Positions 1 through 10,361 of a DNA stretch of 64,000 nt are shown piece after piece. The position numbers and the translations under genes are program-made. This DNA is from Verrucomicrobiota bacterium. GTDB taxonomy: Bacteria > Verrucomicrobiota > Verrucomicrobiia > Limisphaerales > UBA9464. Under the pieces are notes generated by a model. It did not search any database and had not been told where the DNA came from. It was given only the letters and a program-made list of their open reading frames with translations. Position 1 is the stretch's first letter; the number at the start of each line of letters is the position of its first letter. Location: NCBI GenBank assembly GCA_017309115.1, contig JAFLEF010000001.1, positions 277,822 to 341,821 of the forward strand, read 5' to 3'.

Positions 1-480
1 GGCTGCGTTTTCGCTCAAGCCAAGGCTCACGCCGATTTGAGCAAAGGACTGTTGCCCGAAAAAGCGCTGCACCAACGGTTCGCGGTCGGGCGGCGTTAGT
101 TCCAGCAAGGAGTCGTCCAGAACAGGCGCCAGACGAGACCAGTCCGTTTCATCCGCCAGGGTTCTTAACTGCATGGCAATATCCTCCCGTCGTTCTCGCC
201 GGCGTTCCGTCCGGAGCTGTTTAGCCGCGACAAAACAGGTGTGTTGATGCAACCAACCCGCGACGGAGTATTCGATCGGCAGCGCCCGGGCCTGGCGGGC
301 CAGATCGATGAAGACGAGCTGGCATACTTCTTCAGCCAGTACGGTTCGACCGCCGCAGCGGCGTAGGGCGACCGAATAGACGAAGTTCAGATTTTGGCGG
401 ACCAACGTGGCAAACGCCGTTTCTGACCGGAGTTCAACGAACTCCCGCAGCAGGGCGGCGTTATCGGCGTCGGCATTCAC
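1..480 (-). CDS. ECF-type sigma-70 family RNA polymerase sigma factor (3' end outside the window)
   Basis: The reading frame runs from a GTG at 480-478 without a stop to position 1, giving the first 160 residues. An in-frame TAG lies three codons upstream, so the start cannot be earlier. The sigma region 2 pattern is visible (NLNFVYSVALRRCGG, then LAEEVCQLVFIDLARQA), followed by a WLHQHTCFVAAKQLRTERRR stretch. The sigma region 4 helix-turn-helix begins with LTPPDREPLVQRFF and SFAQIGVSLGLSENAA, where the window cuts it. ECF factors redirect RNA polymerase to a small regulon in response to an outside signal. This one differs in sequence from the two kinase-linked sigma factors further right. 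It is transcribed away from the dehydrogenase gene at 620, so positions 481-619 should hold divergent promoters, though I see no clear boxes there. Confidence 0.85.
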   Translation of the reverse strand, partial: MNADADNAALLREFVELRSETAFATLVRQNLNFVYSVALRRCGGRTVLAEEVCQLVFIDLARQARALPIEYSVAGWLHQHTCFVAAKQLRTERRRERREDIAMQLRTLADETDWSRLAPVLDDSLLELTPPDREPLVQRFFGQQSFAQIGVSLGLSENAA

Positions 481-619
481 TTTAACCTAGGAAACCCGCC
501 CTCCGCCAAAACCGCACAGAAATTTTCTCCGGAGATGTAGTTCGGCACCTTGCCAAGAAGGGTTCGAGCTCCTTTCCTAAACCCGAACCTCGCTCGCTGT
601 CACCAGAACCCAACCCGCC

Positions 620-1618
620 ATGCCCGTCGCTGTCTTCGATACCAAGCCCTACGATCGGAAATACCTCCAGGCCGCCAGCACCTCCACCGGGATCGAATGG
701 CGCTTCCACGAGTTCCGGCTGACCTCGGAAACGGTGGACACCGTCCACGACGTCGAGGCGGTTTGCGTCTTCGTCAACGACCGCTTGGACGCCAGCTGCC
801 TGGAAGTCCTGGCCCAAGCCGGGGTCAACCACGTGGCCCTTCGCTGCGCCGGATTCAACAACGTGGACCTGAAGGCCGCCCAGGCACTGGGAATCCGCGT
901 GACGCGCGTCCCGGCCTACTCACCCCACGCCGTGGCCGAACACACCGTCGCATTGCTCCTGACCCTTAACCGGCACATCCACCGCGCCTTCAATCGAGTG
1001 CGGGAACACAACTTCTCCCTCAACGGCCTCATCGGCTTTGACCTGTACGGCAAGACGGTCGGCATCGTTGGCACTGGTCGCATCGGTCGCCTCACCGCGG
1101 AAATTTTCCGGGGATTCGGATGCCATCTGCTCCTCAGTGATCCGTTTCCTAACGACCCCTGGGCCAACCCGCTCGGAGCGCGCTACGTCGAACTTCCGCA
1201 TCTCCTCGAATCCAGCGACATCGTTTCCCTTCACCTGCCGCTCACCCCGCAGTCCCATCACCTGCTGAATCGCGAGACGGTGGCGCTCATGAAACCGGGG
1301 GCCTACCTGATCAACACCAGCCGCGGAAAGCTCATCGACACCACCGCGGTCTTGGAAGGACTCAAGTCCGGACGTCTGGGAGGAGTGGCGCTAGACGTGT
1401 ACGAAGAAGAGGAAGGCGTCTTCTTCGAGGACCTTTCGCTGCAGGTGTTACCAGACGACGAACTCAATCTGCTGCTGACCTATCCCAACGTCTTGGTGAC
1501 CTCGCATCAGGCCTTTCTCACGGTCGAAGCCCTTCAGGAAATTGCCCGCGTCACGGTAACGAATCTGCTGGCCGCCCAGGAGGGCACCCCGTTCCTACCC
1601 GAGACCGCGTTGGCCTAA
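620..1618 (+). CDS. D-lactate dehydrogenase-family 2-hydroxyacid dehydrogenase
   Basis: This 332-residue NAD-dependent 2-hydroxyacid dehydrogenase would be cytoplasmic and interconvert a 2-oxo acid and the D-2-hydroxy acid, most likely pyruvate and D-lactate. The Rossmann motif GTGRIG lies at residues 151-156. The catalytic triad of the family falls at Arg235 (NTSRG), Glu264 (DVYEEE) and His296 (TSHQ), the same numbers as in Lactobacillus D-LDH, so length and spacing are canonical. The ATG has no strong Shine-Dalgarno sequence. It stands alone, divergent from the sigma factor and convergent with the gene at 1709. Its last roughly 30 codons recur as decayed copies in intergenic repeats at about 2.9 kb and 10.4 kb, which suggests other dehydrogenase copies once existed. 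The exact substrate cannot be fixed from sequence. Confidence 0.9.
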   Translation: MPVAVFDTKPYDRKYLQAASTSTGIEWRFHEFRLTSETVDTVHDVEAVCVFVNDRLDASCLEVLAQAGVNHVALRCAGFNNVDLKAAQALGIRVTRVPAYSPHAVAEHTVALLLTLNRHIHRAFNRVREHNFSLNGLIGFDLYGKTVGIVGTGRIGRLTAEIFRGFGCHLLLSDPFPNDPWANPLGARYVELPHLLESSDIVSLHLPLTPQSHHLLNRETVALMKPGAYLINTSRGKLIDTTAVLEGLKSGRLGGVALDVYEEEEGVFFEDLSLQVLPDDELNLLLTYPNVLVTSHQAFLTVEALQEIARVTVTNLLAAQEGTPFLPETALA

Positions 1619-1708
1619 GCCAGCCAGTATTCGTCAGACCAGGGTGAATCCGAACCAAGCATTGAGGCGGACGCGCTCCAGTGCACTGCCGGAACTCCTC
1701 CGCGACCA

Positions 1709-2674
1709 TCAGTCCAGGAGCAGTCGGAAGAAGCGAAACTCCGAGTCCTCGGGGACCAGGTACGGCTGGAAGAAATCCCAGGGCACATCCTTCCACTCCG
1801 TTGAGGATCCGCTGAGGGTTGCCGCTCCCTGCAGAACCCGCGGACGAGGCAGACCGCGAATGAGGTGAATCACTCGTCTTCCCTGGCCATCGAGCTCCGC
1901 CTTGAGAAGTGTTGCCGGGTCAATGTGGAAGACCATCTCGAGCAGGATGAAATCCACATCACCGCGGATCGGGACGTAGCGAAGCGTCGTCGGGGCGGGG
2001 CCTCCGAGGTCCCACGGTAATTCCCCGGATTGGAGTCGAAGGGGAACCAACGAAAGTGTTCCCCAGCTCCCTGAGCCCGGTGCATCCAGGACGCCCAGAT
2101 CTTCCACCATTTGATTCGTCGTACCCGCCCCTTGAATCACCCGCTGCAAACGACCCTGGATTCCACTGGGCGATGAATCTGCGGAAGCCGCCGCGACCCA
2201 GACCCGGTAGCCTCCCCGCGGGATCTGGCGGGTGTAGTTGAACCACTGTCCCGCCTCGCAGTACGCCAACGAATGATTTCGCAAAACCTTCCACGTCCCC
2301 CGATCCCGCCAAGCTTCCGACGACTGTTCGAAGATCGGCACGATGGGAGATTCGCCGGAGCGGTACACGAGCGGAAAATCCGCCAACGGTGCCCGCAGGA
2401 AATCCACACCGGACACGCCGGCCAATCCGTCGTAATCCCCCCCGTCGTACGGCATCACGCTCGCGTGGGCCACATGCTTTCCTCCGCCAAAATCGAAGTC
2501 CTCGGTCTCAATCACAAACTTCCCGCGGTTCGCCAGGGCCTCCGCCACCGGATCAGCCGCCAACTCAAACCCACCGACGACCGCGACCAGGAACAGCAGA
2601 ATTCCCCAACCCCGTGTTCGGAAAGATTCCTTCCGGGCTCGTCCATAACGACTGTCAGGCAGCTTCATACGCAT
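1709..2674 (-). CDS. secreted protein with a CBM6-like carbohydrate-binding pattern
   Basis: A 321-residue protein begins MRMKLPDSR, then a basic stretch and a hydrophobic segment (GILLFLVAVVGGFELAA), which is a Sec signal peptide. The mature part opens with FVIETEDFDFGGGKH, the EAEDF-type opening of CBM6-like galactose-binding sandwiches in exported PVC proteins. Aromatic-rich turns such as GQWFNYTR and GGYRVWVAAASA follow. I see no catalytic motif, so binding of a carbohydrate outside the cell is the best guess. I chose the ATG at 2674 because AGGA lies nine bases upstream. That AGGA overlaps the outer end of the 186-bp inverted-repeat element at 2685-2870, so the element forms the leader of this gene. 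An ATG two codons later is also possible. Confidence 0.7.
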   Translation of the reverse strand: MRMKLPDSRYGRARKESFRTRGWGILLFLVAVVGGFELAADPVAEALANRGKFVIETEDFDFGGGKHVAHASVMPYDGGDYDGLAGVSGVDFLRAPLADFPLVYRSGESPIVPIFEQSSEAWRDRGTWKVLRNHSLAYCEAGQWFNYTRQIPRGGYRVWVAAASADSSPSGIQGRLQRVIQGAGTTNQMVEDLGVLDAPGSGSWGTLSLVPLRLQSGELPWDLGGPAPTTLRYVPIRGDVDFILLEMVFHIDPATLLKAELDGQGRRVIHLIRGLPRPRVLQGAATLSGSSTEWKDVPWDFFQPYLVPEDSEFRFFRLLLD

Positions 2675-2684
2675 CGTTTCAAGT

Positions 2685-2870
2685 CCTAGCCCGGATATTT
2701 CACAGGCTTTCGTCGCGAGGCGCCGCGAAAGCCCGTCTGGCAAGGCGGCCGAAGCGATTCCGAACCGGGCTGTATGGGGACATACTGTCCGGCGAGGAAT
2801 GCGAGGCCAACGCCGCCAGACGGGCTTGCAGCCAGCCGCAGCAGAAAGAGTGTGAAATATCCGGGCTAGG
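2685..2870. repeat. 186-bp hairpin element with 20-bp perfect terminal inverted repeats (REPIN/MITE-like)
   Basis: The left end CCTAGCCCGGATATTTCACA (2685-2704) is the exact reverse complement of the right end at 2851-2870. Inside, a second inverted pair (AAGCCCGTCTGGC near 2730, GCCAGACGGGCTT near 2816) would extend the fold into one long hairpin. There is no open reading frame of interest within it. The architecture fits a REP doublet (REPIN) or a small non-autonomous MITE; the mobilising enzyme is not in the window. It sits about ten bases before the start codon of the minus-strand lectin-like gene. Confidence 0.85.
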
Positions 2871-2934
2871 GGGTACTTGCCAAAACTGGTCCCGGACTCC
2901 CGGAAGGGTCAACCCGAGAGTGAGCGCCGTTCCG

Positions 2935-3121
2935 GTGACCAACCTAATCGCCGCCCAAGAGACCAACCCGGTTCCTTCCCAAGACCTCGAGGGCCTGAGC
3001 CAGCGGCGTTGGTACTTTGGATCCAATTTGGCTCGCGGAGCAGGCCGACCCATTGACATGGCCCCGTTCGCTCGTTTCCGTTCGGGCGAAACTGGGTGGA
3101 GGCGCCTCGGCTTCCACTCAC
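2935..3121 (+). repeat. dispersed repeat, copy A: decayed 3' end of a D-LDH gene plus conserved flank
   Basis: This stretch is nearly identical over about 180 bases to 10405-10597. Its left part still translates to TNLIAAQETNPVPSQDL, matching the carboxy terminus of the dehydrogenase at 620-1618 ([16 protein letters not shown]). The right part (GGATCCAA, then CCCGTTCGCTCGTTTCCGTT) does not match that gene. It is not a working gene. The remaining bases between it and the coding start at 3337 (3122-3336) show only a short inverted repeat (AGTCCCTC at 3142-3149, GAGGGACT at 3171-3178) and no gene. Confidence 0.8.
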
Positions 3122-3336
3122 ACCGACCAGCAAGCTTTTCGAGTCCCTCATTTCCCCCACCGCGCCTGTGGAGGGACTGGGGGAACGGGGGACGCATGGC
3201 ACGTTGGGGCTTCCCCGGCGGCGCGTCGTTTGTCCTCGGGGGGGTGGGGAATCCATAGGGGGGCTCGGTCACCTCGCCCCTTCCAGACAACCAATCTGTG
3301 ACTCTCACCTGCGCCTTCCCAAGTAGGGAGTTGATC

Positions 3337-6156
3337 ATGTACTCCCTGAAACATCTCCTGGCCTCCCTGGCCACCGTTACCCTCCACGCCATCGGCGCCG
3401 GCGACAGCGAATGGGCTCCGTGGGCGCCTCAACCCACAACGGCCCCTCCTGCGAGCCCGCACCGCATCGCCAGAGCCCGCGCTGCGGAGACATCGCCGGT
3501 GGAGGTGGATATTCTGGTGCTCTACACCACGGCCGCCCGGGATGGCGCCGGAGGCGTGGACGCGTTGAAGTCGGCGATCCTGGACGGCTTCGATGTCGCC
3601 AATCAGATCCACGCCAACAGCCGCACCTTTATCAGGCTGAACCCCGTGTCCATCCTGCAGTCACCCCTGGTGGAGACGGGGTCCGCCTTCACGGACCTGC
3701 CGAACCTGGCCGGCAGCTCGGGTCCATCCCTCCGCAATGAGTACCGCGCGGACCTGGTTCTATTGGTGTTCGAATCCGACAAGTCGGAGACCTCCGCCGT
3801 GGCGGGTCCGGGGCGTCCCGGGACCACGGGAAACAGCGCCACCGCCTACTTCAGCCTGCAGCGGAACTATCCGTGGGGCCTGGGCGCCGGGATCGCCGAC
3901 CGGTCCGGATTTCTCATGGGCTGTGCGGGTGACCCCGGTATCTACCGTGGATCCTTCGCCCATTCTCAGTCGCACCGGTTCGAGGCGGATGGGATCGAGT
4001 TCGCAACCATCATGGGAACTGCCGGCATGAACATTCCCTACTTCTCCAATCCTGAGGTCCTGTATCGCGGACAACCCACCGGAGTGGAGGGCGTCGCGGA
4101 CAACGCGGCCACCCTTCGGGAACTCGGGCCCAGGGTCGCAGACTACCAGCGGTGCACCAACCGCATTCAGTTTGAACTCGCCACGGCCACGGTCAGCGAG
4201 GCGGAAGGGATGGTCCGTCTCCGGATTGTGCGAACCGGCCCCTCGGACACCGCGTCCCAGTTCCGCGTCTACCCCGTCAACGGCACCGCCCGGTCCGGCA
4301 CGGACTTCGAATTCGCGGTGCAGGTCCTGCGAATCGAACCCGGCGAAAGTGAACGAATCGTTGAAGTGCCCCTTCGCAACGACACCGGGGCCCAGGGGAC
4401 GCGCTCCTTCCAACTGCGTCTGGGCAGTCCCTCCGTGGGCACGGGCGTGGGCATGAACGGCTTGGTGGAAATCCGGCTCGAGGACGATGACCTGCCCTTT
4501 GCGATCGCGAGGACCGAGGGCTTTGTCACGGAGGGCGGTCAAGGCACCACGGTCCGCATCACCCGTACCCGGGACATCGAGACGGAGGCTTCCGTAACGC
4601 TCGACTTCGTCCCGAGCGGAACCCAGGGCCCGCTGTTGGCGACGGCGACCCCGGAGGCGATCCCGGCGCCGCTTCCCCTGACGGTTCGGTTCCAACCGGG
4701 CCAGACCGAAGCCTCCGTCCGGCTCCGCGTGACCGAGGACGCGCAGGCCGTGCCCGACGTCGCAGTCCGGATCGGGCTCCAGGGTCCCTGGCCCGAGGGC
4801 ACGCCCGGAACCGCCCTGACACTCTGGCTTCGGGACAACGACGGGCGCATTGGTGTCGTGGGCAGCACTCCCGCCCAGCGGACAGCGGGGGCCATCGAGG
4901 GCCCGGTGCTGGCGCTCCCGGATGGCAGCTTCCTCGCCGGCCGTCGCGCGATCCGGGGAGGTGCCGTCCGCCTCGAACGTTATCGGACCGACGGCACCAC
5001 GGATCCGCAATGGCCGGTGCTTCTGTTCAAAGAGTCGGCGGACGCGGACGCCGGCCTCCAGTTTGGACGCCTAAACCAGATGGTCCGACAGCCGGACGGA
5101 AAGATCCTGGTCGCCGGATTTTTCGCCGCGGTGAACGATACCCCGCGCAGCGGCTTGGTCCGCCTGCTCCCCGGGGGTGGCATTGACCCGGAGTTTCAGA
5201 CGGGGCGGGGATTCAGCGGTCCGGTGCGGGGCGTATGCGTGCAGCCGGATGGCGGGATCGTGGCCGTGGGCTCCTTTCGCGAATTCAACGGCATGACGCG
5301 GAGCGTGGCGGCGCGCCTGACGCCGGACGGCTCCCTCGACGATTCCTTTAACCCCAGTTTCACCGGCATCTTCACGGGCTTTGAGCTCACCGCGGTGGCC
5401 ATGCAGGGCGAACGGATCCTGGTGAGCGGGCAATTCACCCGAGTGGGTGAGCAGAACAGCTCGGGAGTAGCCCGACTGCATCAGGACGGAACGGCCGACG
5501 CGACCTTCCGTTCCACCTTTGACGGAGTCGCGCTGGGCTTCCGGGTGCTGCCCGGGGGTGACCTGTACGCGTTCGGCCCCTTCCTCACTCCGGCACGCTG
5601 GGCTGTTCCGCTGCACTCCAACGGCACCTTCGACTCCCGTCGCCGGTTCCGCGGGCTGACGGGTCCAGTGCAGGACATCCTCCCCGTTGCTGGAGGGGAA
5701 GCCTATCTCTGCGGACGCTTCCCGGGGCTGACCGCGACGCCGCCGCTGTTCGCCCGGTTTGCCTCGGATGGCACCCCAGTGGCAGATTTCGGTCCGCTGC
5801 TCGATCCGGTGGGCTCCGTAACCGCCATTTTGGCGGGTCCGTCGGGCGGGCTGACCCTGGTGGGCAGCATGACCGAGGCAGGAGGTGTCGAGGCGGCCAG
5901 CATGATCCGGCTCGAGTCGGGAGCCTGGTCCACCGAACTGAGGCAACCCCAACACGATGCCGGCGGCCTGAGGATGGAGGCCCAGACGATCCCCGGCCTC
6001 ATCCACCGACTGGAGCGATCCAGCGACTGGAACTCCTGGGAGTTGGTGGAGTCCCGGGATGCCACCGCCCACGCGACCTGGTTTCACGACCCGGAGCCGG
6101 CGCCAGCATCCTTCTACCGGCTGAGCATCGGGACGGCACACTCCACCGCTCCGTGA
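3337..6156 (+). CDS. secreted metzincin-fold pseudoprotease with Calx-beta and delta-60 repeats
   Basis: A 939-residue exported protein. The ATG at 3337 has AGGGAG six bases upstream and starts a signal peptide (MYSLKHLLASLATVTLHA). Residues about 55-260 follow the reprolysin-like fold of the protein at 14152-17502: VDILVLYTTAA, LRNEYRADLVLLVFESDK, a Met-turn-like TIMGTAG and PYFSNP all align. The zinc motif HExxHxxGxxH is absent. The matching stretch (about residues 177-199) reads GAGIADRSGFLMGCAGD, with no histidine ligands, so hydrolysis by the usual mechanism is unlikely. Calx-beta-like sandwiches follow (about 270-500). The last 400 residues carry delta-60 propeller repeats (VRQPDGKILVAGFF, VCVQPDGGIVAVGSF) and a short C-terminal module ending SFYRLSIG. 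The role is probably adhesion or binding, but that is inference. Confidence 0.8.
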   Translation: MYSLKHLLASLATVTLHAIGAGDSEWAPWAPQPTTAPPASPHRIARARAAETSPVEVDILVLYTTAARDGAGGVDALKSAILDGFDVANQIHANSRTFIRLNPVSILQSPLVETGSAFTDLPNLAGSSGPSLRNEYRADLVLLVFESDKSETSAVAGPGRPGTTGNSATAYFSLQRNYPWGLGAGIADRSGFLMGCAGDPGIYRGSFAHSQSHRFEADGIEFATIMGTAGMNIPYFSNPEVLYRGQPTGVEGVADNAATLRELGPRVADYQRCTNRIQFELATATVSEAEGMVRLRIVRTGPSDTASQFRVYPVNGTARSGTDFEFAVQVLRIEPGESERIVEVPLRNDTGAQGTRSFQLRLGSPSVGTGVGMNGLVEIRLEDDDLPFAIARTEGFVTEGGQGTTVRITRTRDIETEASVTLDFVPSGTQGPLLATATPEAIPAPLPLTVRFQPGQTEASVRLRVTEDAQAVPDVAVRIGLQGPWPEGTPGTALTLWLRDNDGRIGVVGSTPAQRTAGAIEGPVLALPDGSFLAGRRAIRGGAVRLERYRTDGTTDPQWPVLLFKESADADAGLQFGRLNQMVRQPDGKILVAGFFAAVNDTPRSGLVRLLPGGGIDPEFQTGRGFSGPVRGVCVQPDGGIVAVGSFREFNGMTRSVAARLTPDGSLDDSFNPSFTGIFTGFELTAVAMQGERILVSGQFTRVGEQNSSGVARLHQDGTADATFRSTFDGVALGFRVLPGGDLYAFGPFLTPARWAVPLHSNGTFDSRRRFRGLTGPVQDILPVAGGEAYLCGRFPGLTATPPLFARFASDGTPVADFGPLLDPVGSVTAILAGPSGGLTLVGSMTEAGGVEAASMIRLESGAWSTELRQPQHDAGGLRMEAQTIPGLIHRLERSSDWNSWELVESRDATAHATWFHDPEPAPASFYRLSIGTAHSTAP

Positions 6157-6332
6157 AGCCGCCAATGAATCCGATGAACGCGCTCGCCGTGTCGAGGGAC
6201 GGCACGACCGCCGCACCGTCCGCGTCGAGGACCGGTCCCGGGGATCCCAGCAGGCTGAACCGCCTGCAGTTCCCCGGGGCCTGGCTTCGGGGGGTTGCGC
6301 CTTCAATCCGCGGGGCGCTAGCTTCCGAGGCC

Positions 6333-7076
6333 ATGTCTCCCGAATCCCTGCCCGACCCAGGCCACCGAGAGATATTCGCGACCACCCGGTGGAGTTTGGT
6401 GCTGAATGCGGGAACCGACGACCCCACCCACGGCGATGCCGCGCTGGAGCAGCTTTGCCGGTCCTACTGGACACCAATTTATGCCTACACCTGCCGCACG
6501 GGCGTGCCTCCGGAGTCCGCCCGGGACCTGACCCAGAAATTCTTCGCCACGCTGCTGGAGAAGAGGTGGCTGCAACGGGCGGACCGGGATCGGGGCCGGT
6601 TCCGGAACTTCCTGCTCACCTATCTCAAGCGGTTCCTGGCAGACGAACGTCAGCGCGAGTCGGCCCAGAAGCGGGGCAGCGGGCGCGAGGTCCTGTCGCT
6701 GGAGGACCTAGCTGGAGATGAGGGCGCGGTGTTTGGACCGTCGGCGGCGCGCACACCGGAGTGTGAGTACGACCGGCAATGGGCCCTGACCACACTAAAG
6801 AACGCACTGCAACAACTGCAGGCCGAGGCCATCCAACACGGGCAGGCCACCCTGTTTGAAGCCCTTCAGGGCCGCCTAACTGAAGGAGGCTCCGCGGAGT
6901 CATTGGCCGCGATCGGACAGCGCTTCGGACTGGGCGAGAGCGCCGTCAAGATGCGGCTCACCCGATGGCGGACACGCTATCAGGAGCTGATCCGTTCCGA
7001 GGTCGCTCAGACGGTTCCCCAACGCGCCGACATCAATGAGGAACTGCGGCACCTCATGGACGCCCTCGTGCAATGA
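6333..7076 (+). CDS. ECF-type RNA polymerase sigma factor paired with a WD40 kinase
   Basis: A 247-residue sigma-70 family protein. I use the ATG at 6333 because the conserved opening [15 protein letters not shown] follows it, as in the paralogue at 21969-22724; the open frame extends upstream without homology. Region 2 reads [17 protein letters not shown], then [15 protein letters not shown] and [20 protein letters not shown]. Region 4 reads [32 protein letters not shown]. Its stop overlaps the start of the kinase gene by four bases, so both are translationally coupled and probably form one signalling unit. No anti-sigma factor is encoded nearby; in PVC bacteria such sigma factors are repeatedly found next to Ser/Thr kinases, and regulation by the kinase is the likely scheme. 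Its target promoters are unknown. Confidence 0.9.
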   Translation: MSPESLPDPGHREIFATTRWSLVLNAGTDDPTHGDAALEQLCRSYWTPIYAYTCRTGVPPESARDLTQKFFATLLEKRWLQRADRDRGRFRNFLLTYLKRFLADERQRESAQKRGSGREVLSLEDLAGDEGAVFGPSAARTPECEYDRQWALTTLKNALQQLQAEAIQHGQATLFEALQGRLTEGGSAESLAAIGQRFGLGESAVKMRLTRWRTRYQELIRSEVAQTVPQRADINEELRHLMDALVQ

Positions 7077-10000
7077 CCCCCTCCCCCATCCTCTGCGGGA
7101 GCTGCGGACGGCCCTTGCCCCGGGATGAATCCGGGGGCAACTGCCCGTGGTGTCTGCTCGCGGGCGCGCTGGAGGTCCCGCAAACCCTGGCGGCCGAGTC
7201 CGCACCGCAGGCTCCATCCCCCGAGATGGAACCGCTGCAGTCGGAGGAGGCCGGCGCACAGGTCGGAAGATACCGGCTCCTCCAGAAGCTGGGCGAAGGC
7301 GGTTTCGGAATCGTGTACATGGCGGAGCAGCGGGAACCCGTAAAGCGCCGGGTGGCCCTCAAGATCATCAAGCTGGGCATGGACACGCGGCAGGTGGTGG
7401 CGCGTTTCGAGGCCGAGCGGCAGGCCCTGGCGCTCATGGACCACCCGAACATCTGCAAGGTCCTCGACGGCGGAGCCACCGAGACCGGGAGACCCTACTT
7501 CGTCATGGAGTTGGTGCGAGGGGTCCCAATCACCCGGTTCTGCAACGAGACCGGCCTGGGAATCCGCGAACGTCTGGAGTTGTTCATCCAGGTCTGCCAG
7601 GCGGTGCAGCACGCGCACCAGAAGGGCATCATCCACCGCGACATCAAGCCCTCGAACGTCCTGGTCACCCTGCATGACGGGCTGCCCGTGCCCAAGGTGA
7701 TTGACTTCGGCATCGCCAAGGCCACGCAGCACGAGCTCACGGAGAAGACCGTCTTCACCCAGTTCCATCACCTCATTGGCACCCCGGCCTACATGAGTCC
7801 GGAGCAGGCGGAGATGAGCAGCCTCGACATTGATACGAGGTCGGACATCTACAGCCTGGGCGTGCTGTTGTACGAGCTGCTGGTGGGACGCACCCCGTTG
7901 GACAATCGCGAGCTCCTCGTCGGCGGCCACGAGGAGATCCGGCGGCGGATCCGGGAACAGGATCCGGCCAAACCCTCAACCCGGGTCAGCACCCTCGAGG
8001 GCAGCGAGCGCGTGCTGGTCGCGCGGCAGCGTGCGGCGGATCCTGCCACGCTGGGATCTGAACTCCGCGGGGACCTGGACTGGATCGTTCTCAAGGCCCT
8101 CGAGAAGGACCGCCGACGGCGGTATGAAACGGCCAACGGATTCGCGCTGGATATCCGCCGCCATCTGGATCACGAGCCGGTGCTGGCCGCCCCTCCGAGC
8201 CGCCTGTACCAGCTGGGAAAGTATGTTCGGAGACACCGTGCGGCGGTGACTGGGGTGGCGAGCCTGGCGGTGGTCCTGATCCTCGGCTCGCTGATCAGCG
8301 GCTGGCAGGCGGTCCGGGCCACCCGGGCACGCAATGCCGCCCGGCAGGCCGAGGACACCGCCCGGCACACCGCCTATGCTGCGCAGATGCTGGTGGCCCA
8401 GTCCGATTGGGATACCGCCAACCTGAGCCACCTCCGCCGGCTGCTGGCCGAAACGGCCTCCCACCCGGATCGCGGGTTCGAGTGGTATTACTGGCAGCGT
8501 CAATGCCGGCTCGACCTGTTCACCCTGAAGGGACATCAGGGGAGGATCCATCAGGTCGCCTTCTCTCCGGACGGGGCGCAGCTCGCGAGCGTTGCCGGGG
8601 ATCGGCTGGTGAGGCTTTGGGACCCCCGGACCGGCGAGCACCTGAAGACGCTCCCGGGGCATGCGCATCCGGTATGGAGCGTGGCCTTCTCCCCCGATGG
8701 AGCCCGGCTGGCGAGCGCCGACTCCGAGTCCACAGTCAAGGTTTGGGACGTGACCAACGGTGAGGTGCTGTGGTCGGTCCCGGCCGGGATCGGCGGTGTG
8801 ACCGGGGTCCGGTTTTCGGGGGATGCCCGAACGCTGGCCGCCTCGGGAGAGTCCGGCGCCGCCGTGGCGTTCGATTCCCAGTCCGGTGAGGCATTGCGGA
8901 GGACGCCACCCCTGGACCCCAAGGAGGTCAAGATCTCCCTCACCACCCTCTCACCGGACCTGAAGACCGCGGCCATCGGCCTAAGTAACGGGGACATCGT
9001 TCTGCGGGACCTGGAGACGGGAATGCCGCGATTGAAGACCGACTGGCCACGGCCTCCCGAGGCCGGCTACCACTTCATCATGAGCCTCGCCTTCTCGCCC
9101 GATGGCGCGCGGCTCGCCCTGGGGGCGGCAGACGCCACGGTCCGGGTGGTCGAGACCGGCACCGGGGCGGTCACGCTCGACCTCAGGAACGACTGGACGC
9201 GGCCCGAGGTGATCGTGGCGTTTTCCCCCTCGGGCAGCGAACTCGCCATGGCCGGGGATCGAACGGTGTCATTCCGATCCCTGAACGGGGGTCCTTCGCA
9301 TCCCCCGCTCAAAGGGCATGGGACGGACATTCTGACGCTGGCGTACTCTCCCGACGGCGAGCGCCTGGCCAGTGGGGACCTCGGGGGCACGATCAAGCTG
9401 TGGTCGCTAGACCCGCAGCGGGAGAGACGGCGGATGCGCGGACACCACACGTCCCTGCGGACGGTCGCCGTGTCCCGGGATGGGCGGAAGATTCTCTCTT
9501 CGGATTGGCGGGAGCGAACGGTGATCTGGGACGCCGACACCGGTGAGCGATGGCGGGAGCTGGATGTTGCCGGCCCGTCCGCCTTGTTTCCGGATGGCCG
9601 GCGGCTCCTGGCAGCCCAGACGAAAAACTATTTCGGGCGAAATTCCCTCGTGATGGTGGACCTCGATACGGGCACAAAGTCCCCGGGGCCGCGAGTGGAG
9701 GATGTCGAGGCGGTTGCCGTCTCGCCGGATGGGGAACGCATGGCGACGCTGGGCCGGGATCGCATGGCCCGCCTCTGGGATGTTGCGACCGGAGGGGAGC
9801 TGCGAGCCCAGGCGGTGTCCTTCAGCTTCTTCCCGTTCCTCGCCTTCTCGCCGGATGGCAGCCTTCTGGCGATGGGCGGCGGGGATGGAGTCATGCTCTG
9901 GCGCACCGCGGATGGAAGCGTCGTGACCCCCCCGCGCCTCCAGCGGGAGTGCGGAAAGGTCCACTCCGCCGCCTTTTCCCCGGACGGAACGCAGCTGGTC

Positions 10001-10351
10001 CTAGGCACGGATGAGGCGGTGAGTGTCTGGGACCTGGCCGGCGACCAACGGCTCCTGCTCCTGGCCGGGCACACCCGGTACGTGCCTGCGGTCGGATTCT
10101 CGCCGGACGGCAAGCGGCTGCTCTCCGGCAGCGACGACGGCACCATCCGCCTGTGGCACAGCGTCACCGGACGGGAATTGATGACCCTCCGCGCACACCC
10201 ACGGGGGGTCGTGAGGGCTGCGTTCTCACCGGATGGCACCCGCCTGGTCACCGCCAGTGCCAGCGAGGACGCCACCGTATCGATTTGGAGGAGCGCTTCC
10301 CGGGACCAGGTCACCACTGAGAGGAATCTCGAGACCGGCGATCGGGACTAG
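7073..10351 (+). CDS. transmembrane Ser/Thr protein kinase with C-terminal WD40 propellers
   Basis: A 1,092-residue membrane kinase. The amino terminus has a zinc-ribbon pattern (CGSC at 8-11, CPWC at 24-27). The Hanks-type kinase domain spans about 66-350: glycine loop GEGGFG, Lys97 in VALK, catalytic Asp190 in [11 protein letters not shown] at 211-213 and a [10 protein letters not shown] activation segment. A transmembrane helix lies near 392-412 ([17 protein letters not shown]). From about 475 to the end there are WD40 units, each marked by FSPDGxxLAS and WD (for example [16 protein letters not shown]), enough for two propellers outside the membrane. It is coupled to the sigma factor ahead of it (ATGA overlap). 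The likely circuit is propeller sensing, kinase, then sigma factor. The stop codon lies about ten bases before a dispersed repeat. Confidence 0.92.
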   Translation: MTPSPILCGSCGRPLPRDESGGNCPWCLLAGALEVPQTLAAESAPQAPSPEMEPLQSEEAGAQVGRYRLLQKLGEGGFGIVYMAEQREPVKRRVALKIIKLGMDTRQVVARFEAERQALALMDHPNICKVLDGGATETGRPYFVMELVRGVPITRFCNETGLGIRERLELFIQVCQAVQHAHQKGIIHRDIKPSNVLVTLHDGLPVPKVIDFGIAKATQHELTEKTVFTQFHHLIGTPAYMSPEQAEMSSLDIDTRSDIYSLGVLLYELLVGRTPLDNRELLVGGHEEIRRRIREQDPAKPSTRVSTLEGSERVLVARQRAADPATLGSELRGDLDWIVLKALEKDRRRRYETANGFALDIRRHLDHEPVLAAPPSRLYQLGKYVRRHRAAVTGVASLAVVLILGSLISGWQAVRATRARNAARQAEDTARHTAYAAQMLVAQSDWDTANLSHLRRLLAETASHPDRGFEWYYWQRQCRLDLFTLKGHQGRIHQVAFSPDGAQLASVAGDRLVRLWDPRTGEHLKTLPGHAHPVWSVAFSPDGARLASADSESTVKVWDVTNGEVLWSVPAGIGGVTGVRFSGDARTLAASGESGAAVAFDSQSGEALRRTPPLDPKEVKISLTTLSPDLKTAAIGLSNGDIVLRDLETGMPRLKTDWPRPPEAGYHFIMSLAFSPDGARLALGAADATVRVVETGTGAVTLDLRNDWTRPEVIVAFSPSGSELAMAGDRTVSFRSLNGGPSHPPLKGHGTDILTLAYSPDGERLASGDLGGTIKLWSLDPQRERRRMRGHHTSLRTVAVSRDGRKILSSDWRERTVIWDADTGERWRELDVAGPSALFPDGRRLLAAQTKNYFGRNSLVMVDLDTGTKSPGPRVEDVEAVAVSPDGERMATLGRDRMARLWDVATGGELRAQAVSFSFFPFLAFSPDGSLLAMGGGDGVMLWRTADGSVVTPPRLQRECGKVHSAAFSPDGTQLVLGTDEAVSVWDLAGDQRLLLLAGHTRYVPAVGFSPDGKRLLSGSDDGTIRLWHSVTGRELMTLRAHPRGVVRAAFSPDGTRLVTASASEDATVSIWRSASRDQVTTERNLETGDRD

Positions 10352-10361
10352 GACGCAGCAG

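Noticed and set aside
3760-5010. Minus-strand open frame of 416 codons inside the pseudoprotease gene
   Set aside because: It is antisense to Calx-beta and metzincin-fold sequence and consists of Gly/Arg/Pro-rich filler.
5071-6477. Minus-strand open frame of 468 codons across the end of the pseudoprotease gene
   Set aside because: It is antisense to delta-60 repeats and runs through the intergenic gap into the sigma factor gene; no domain is seen.
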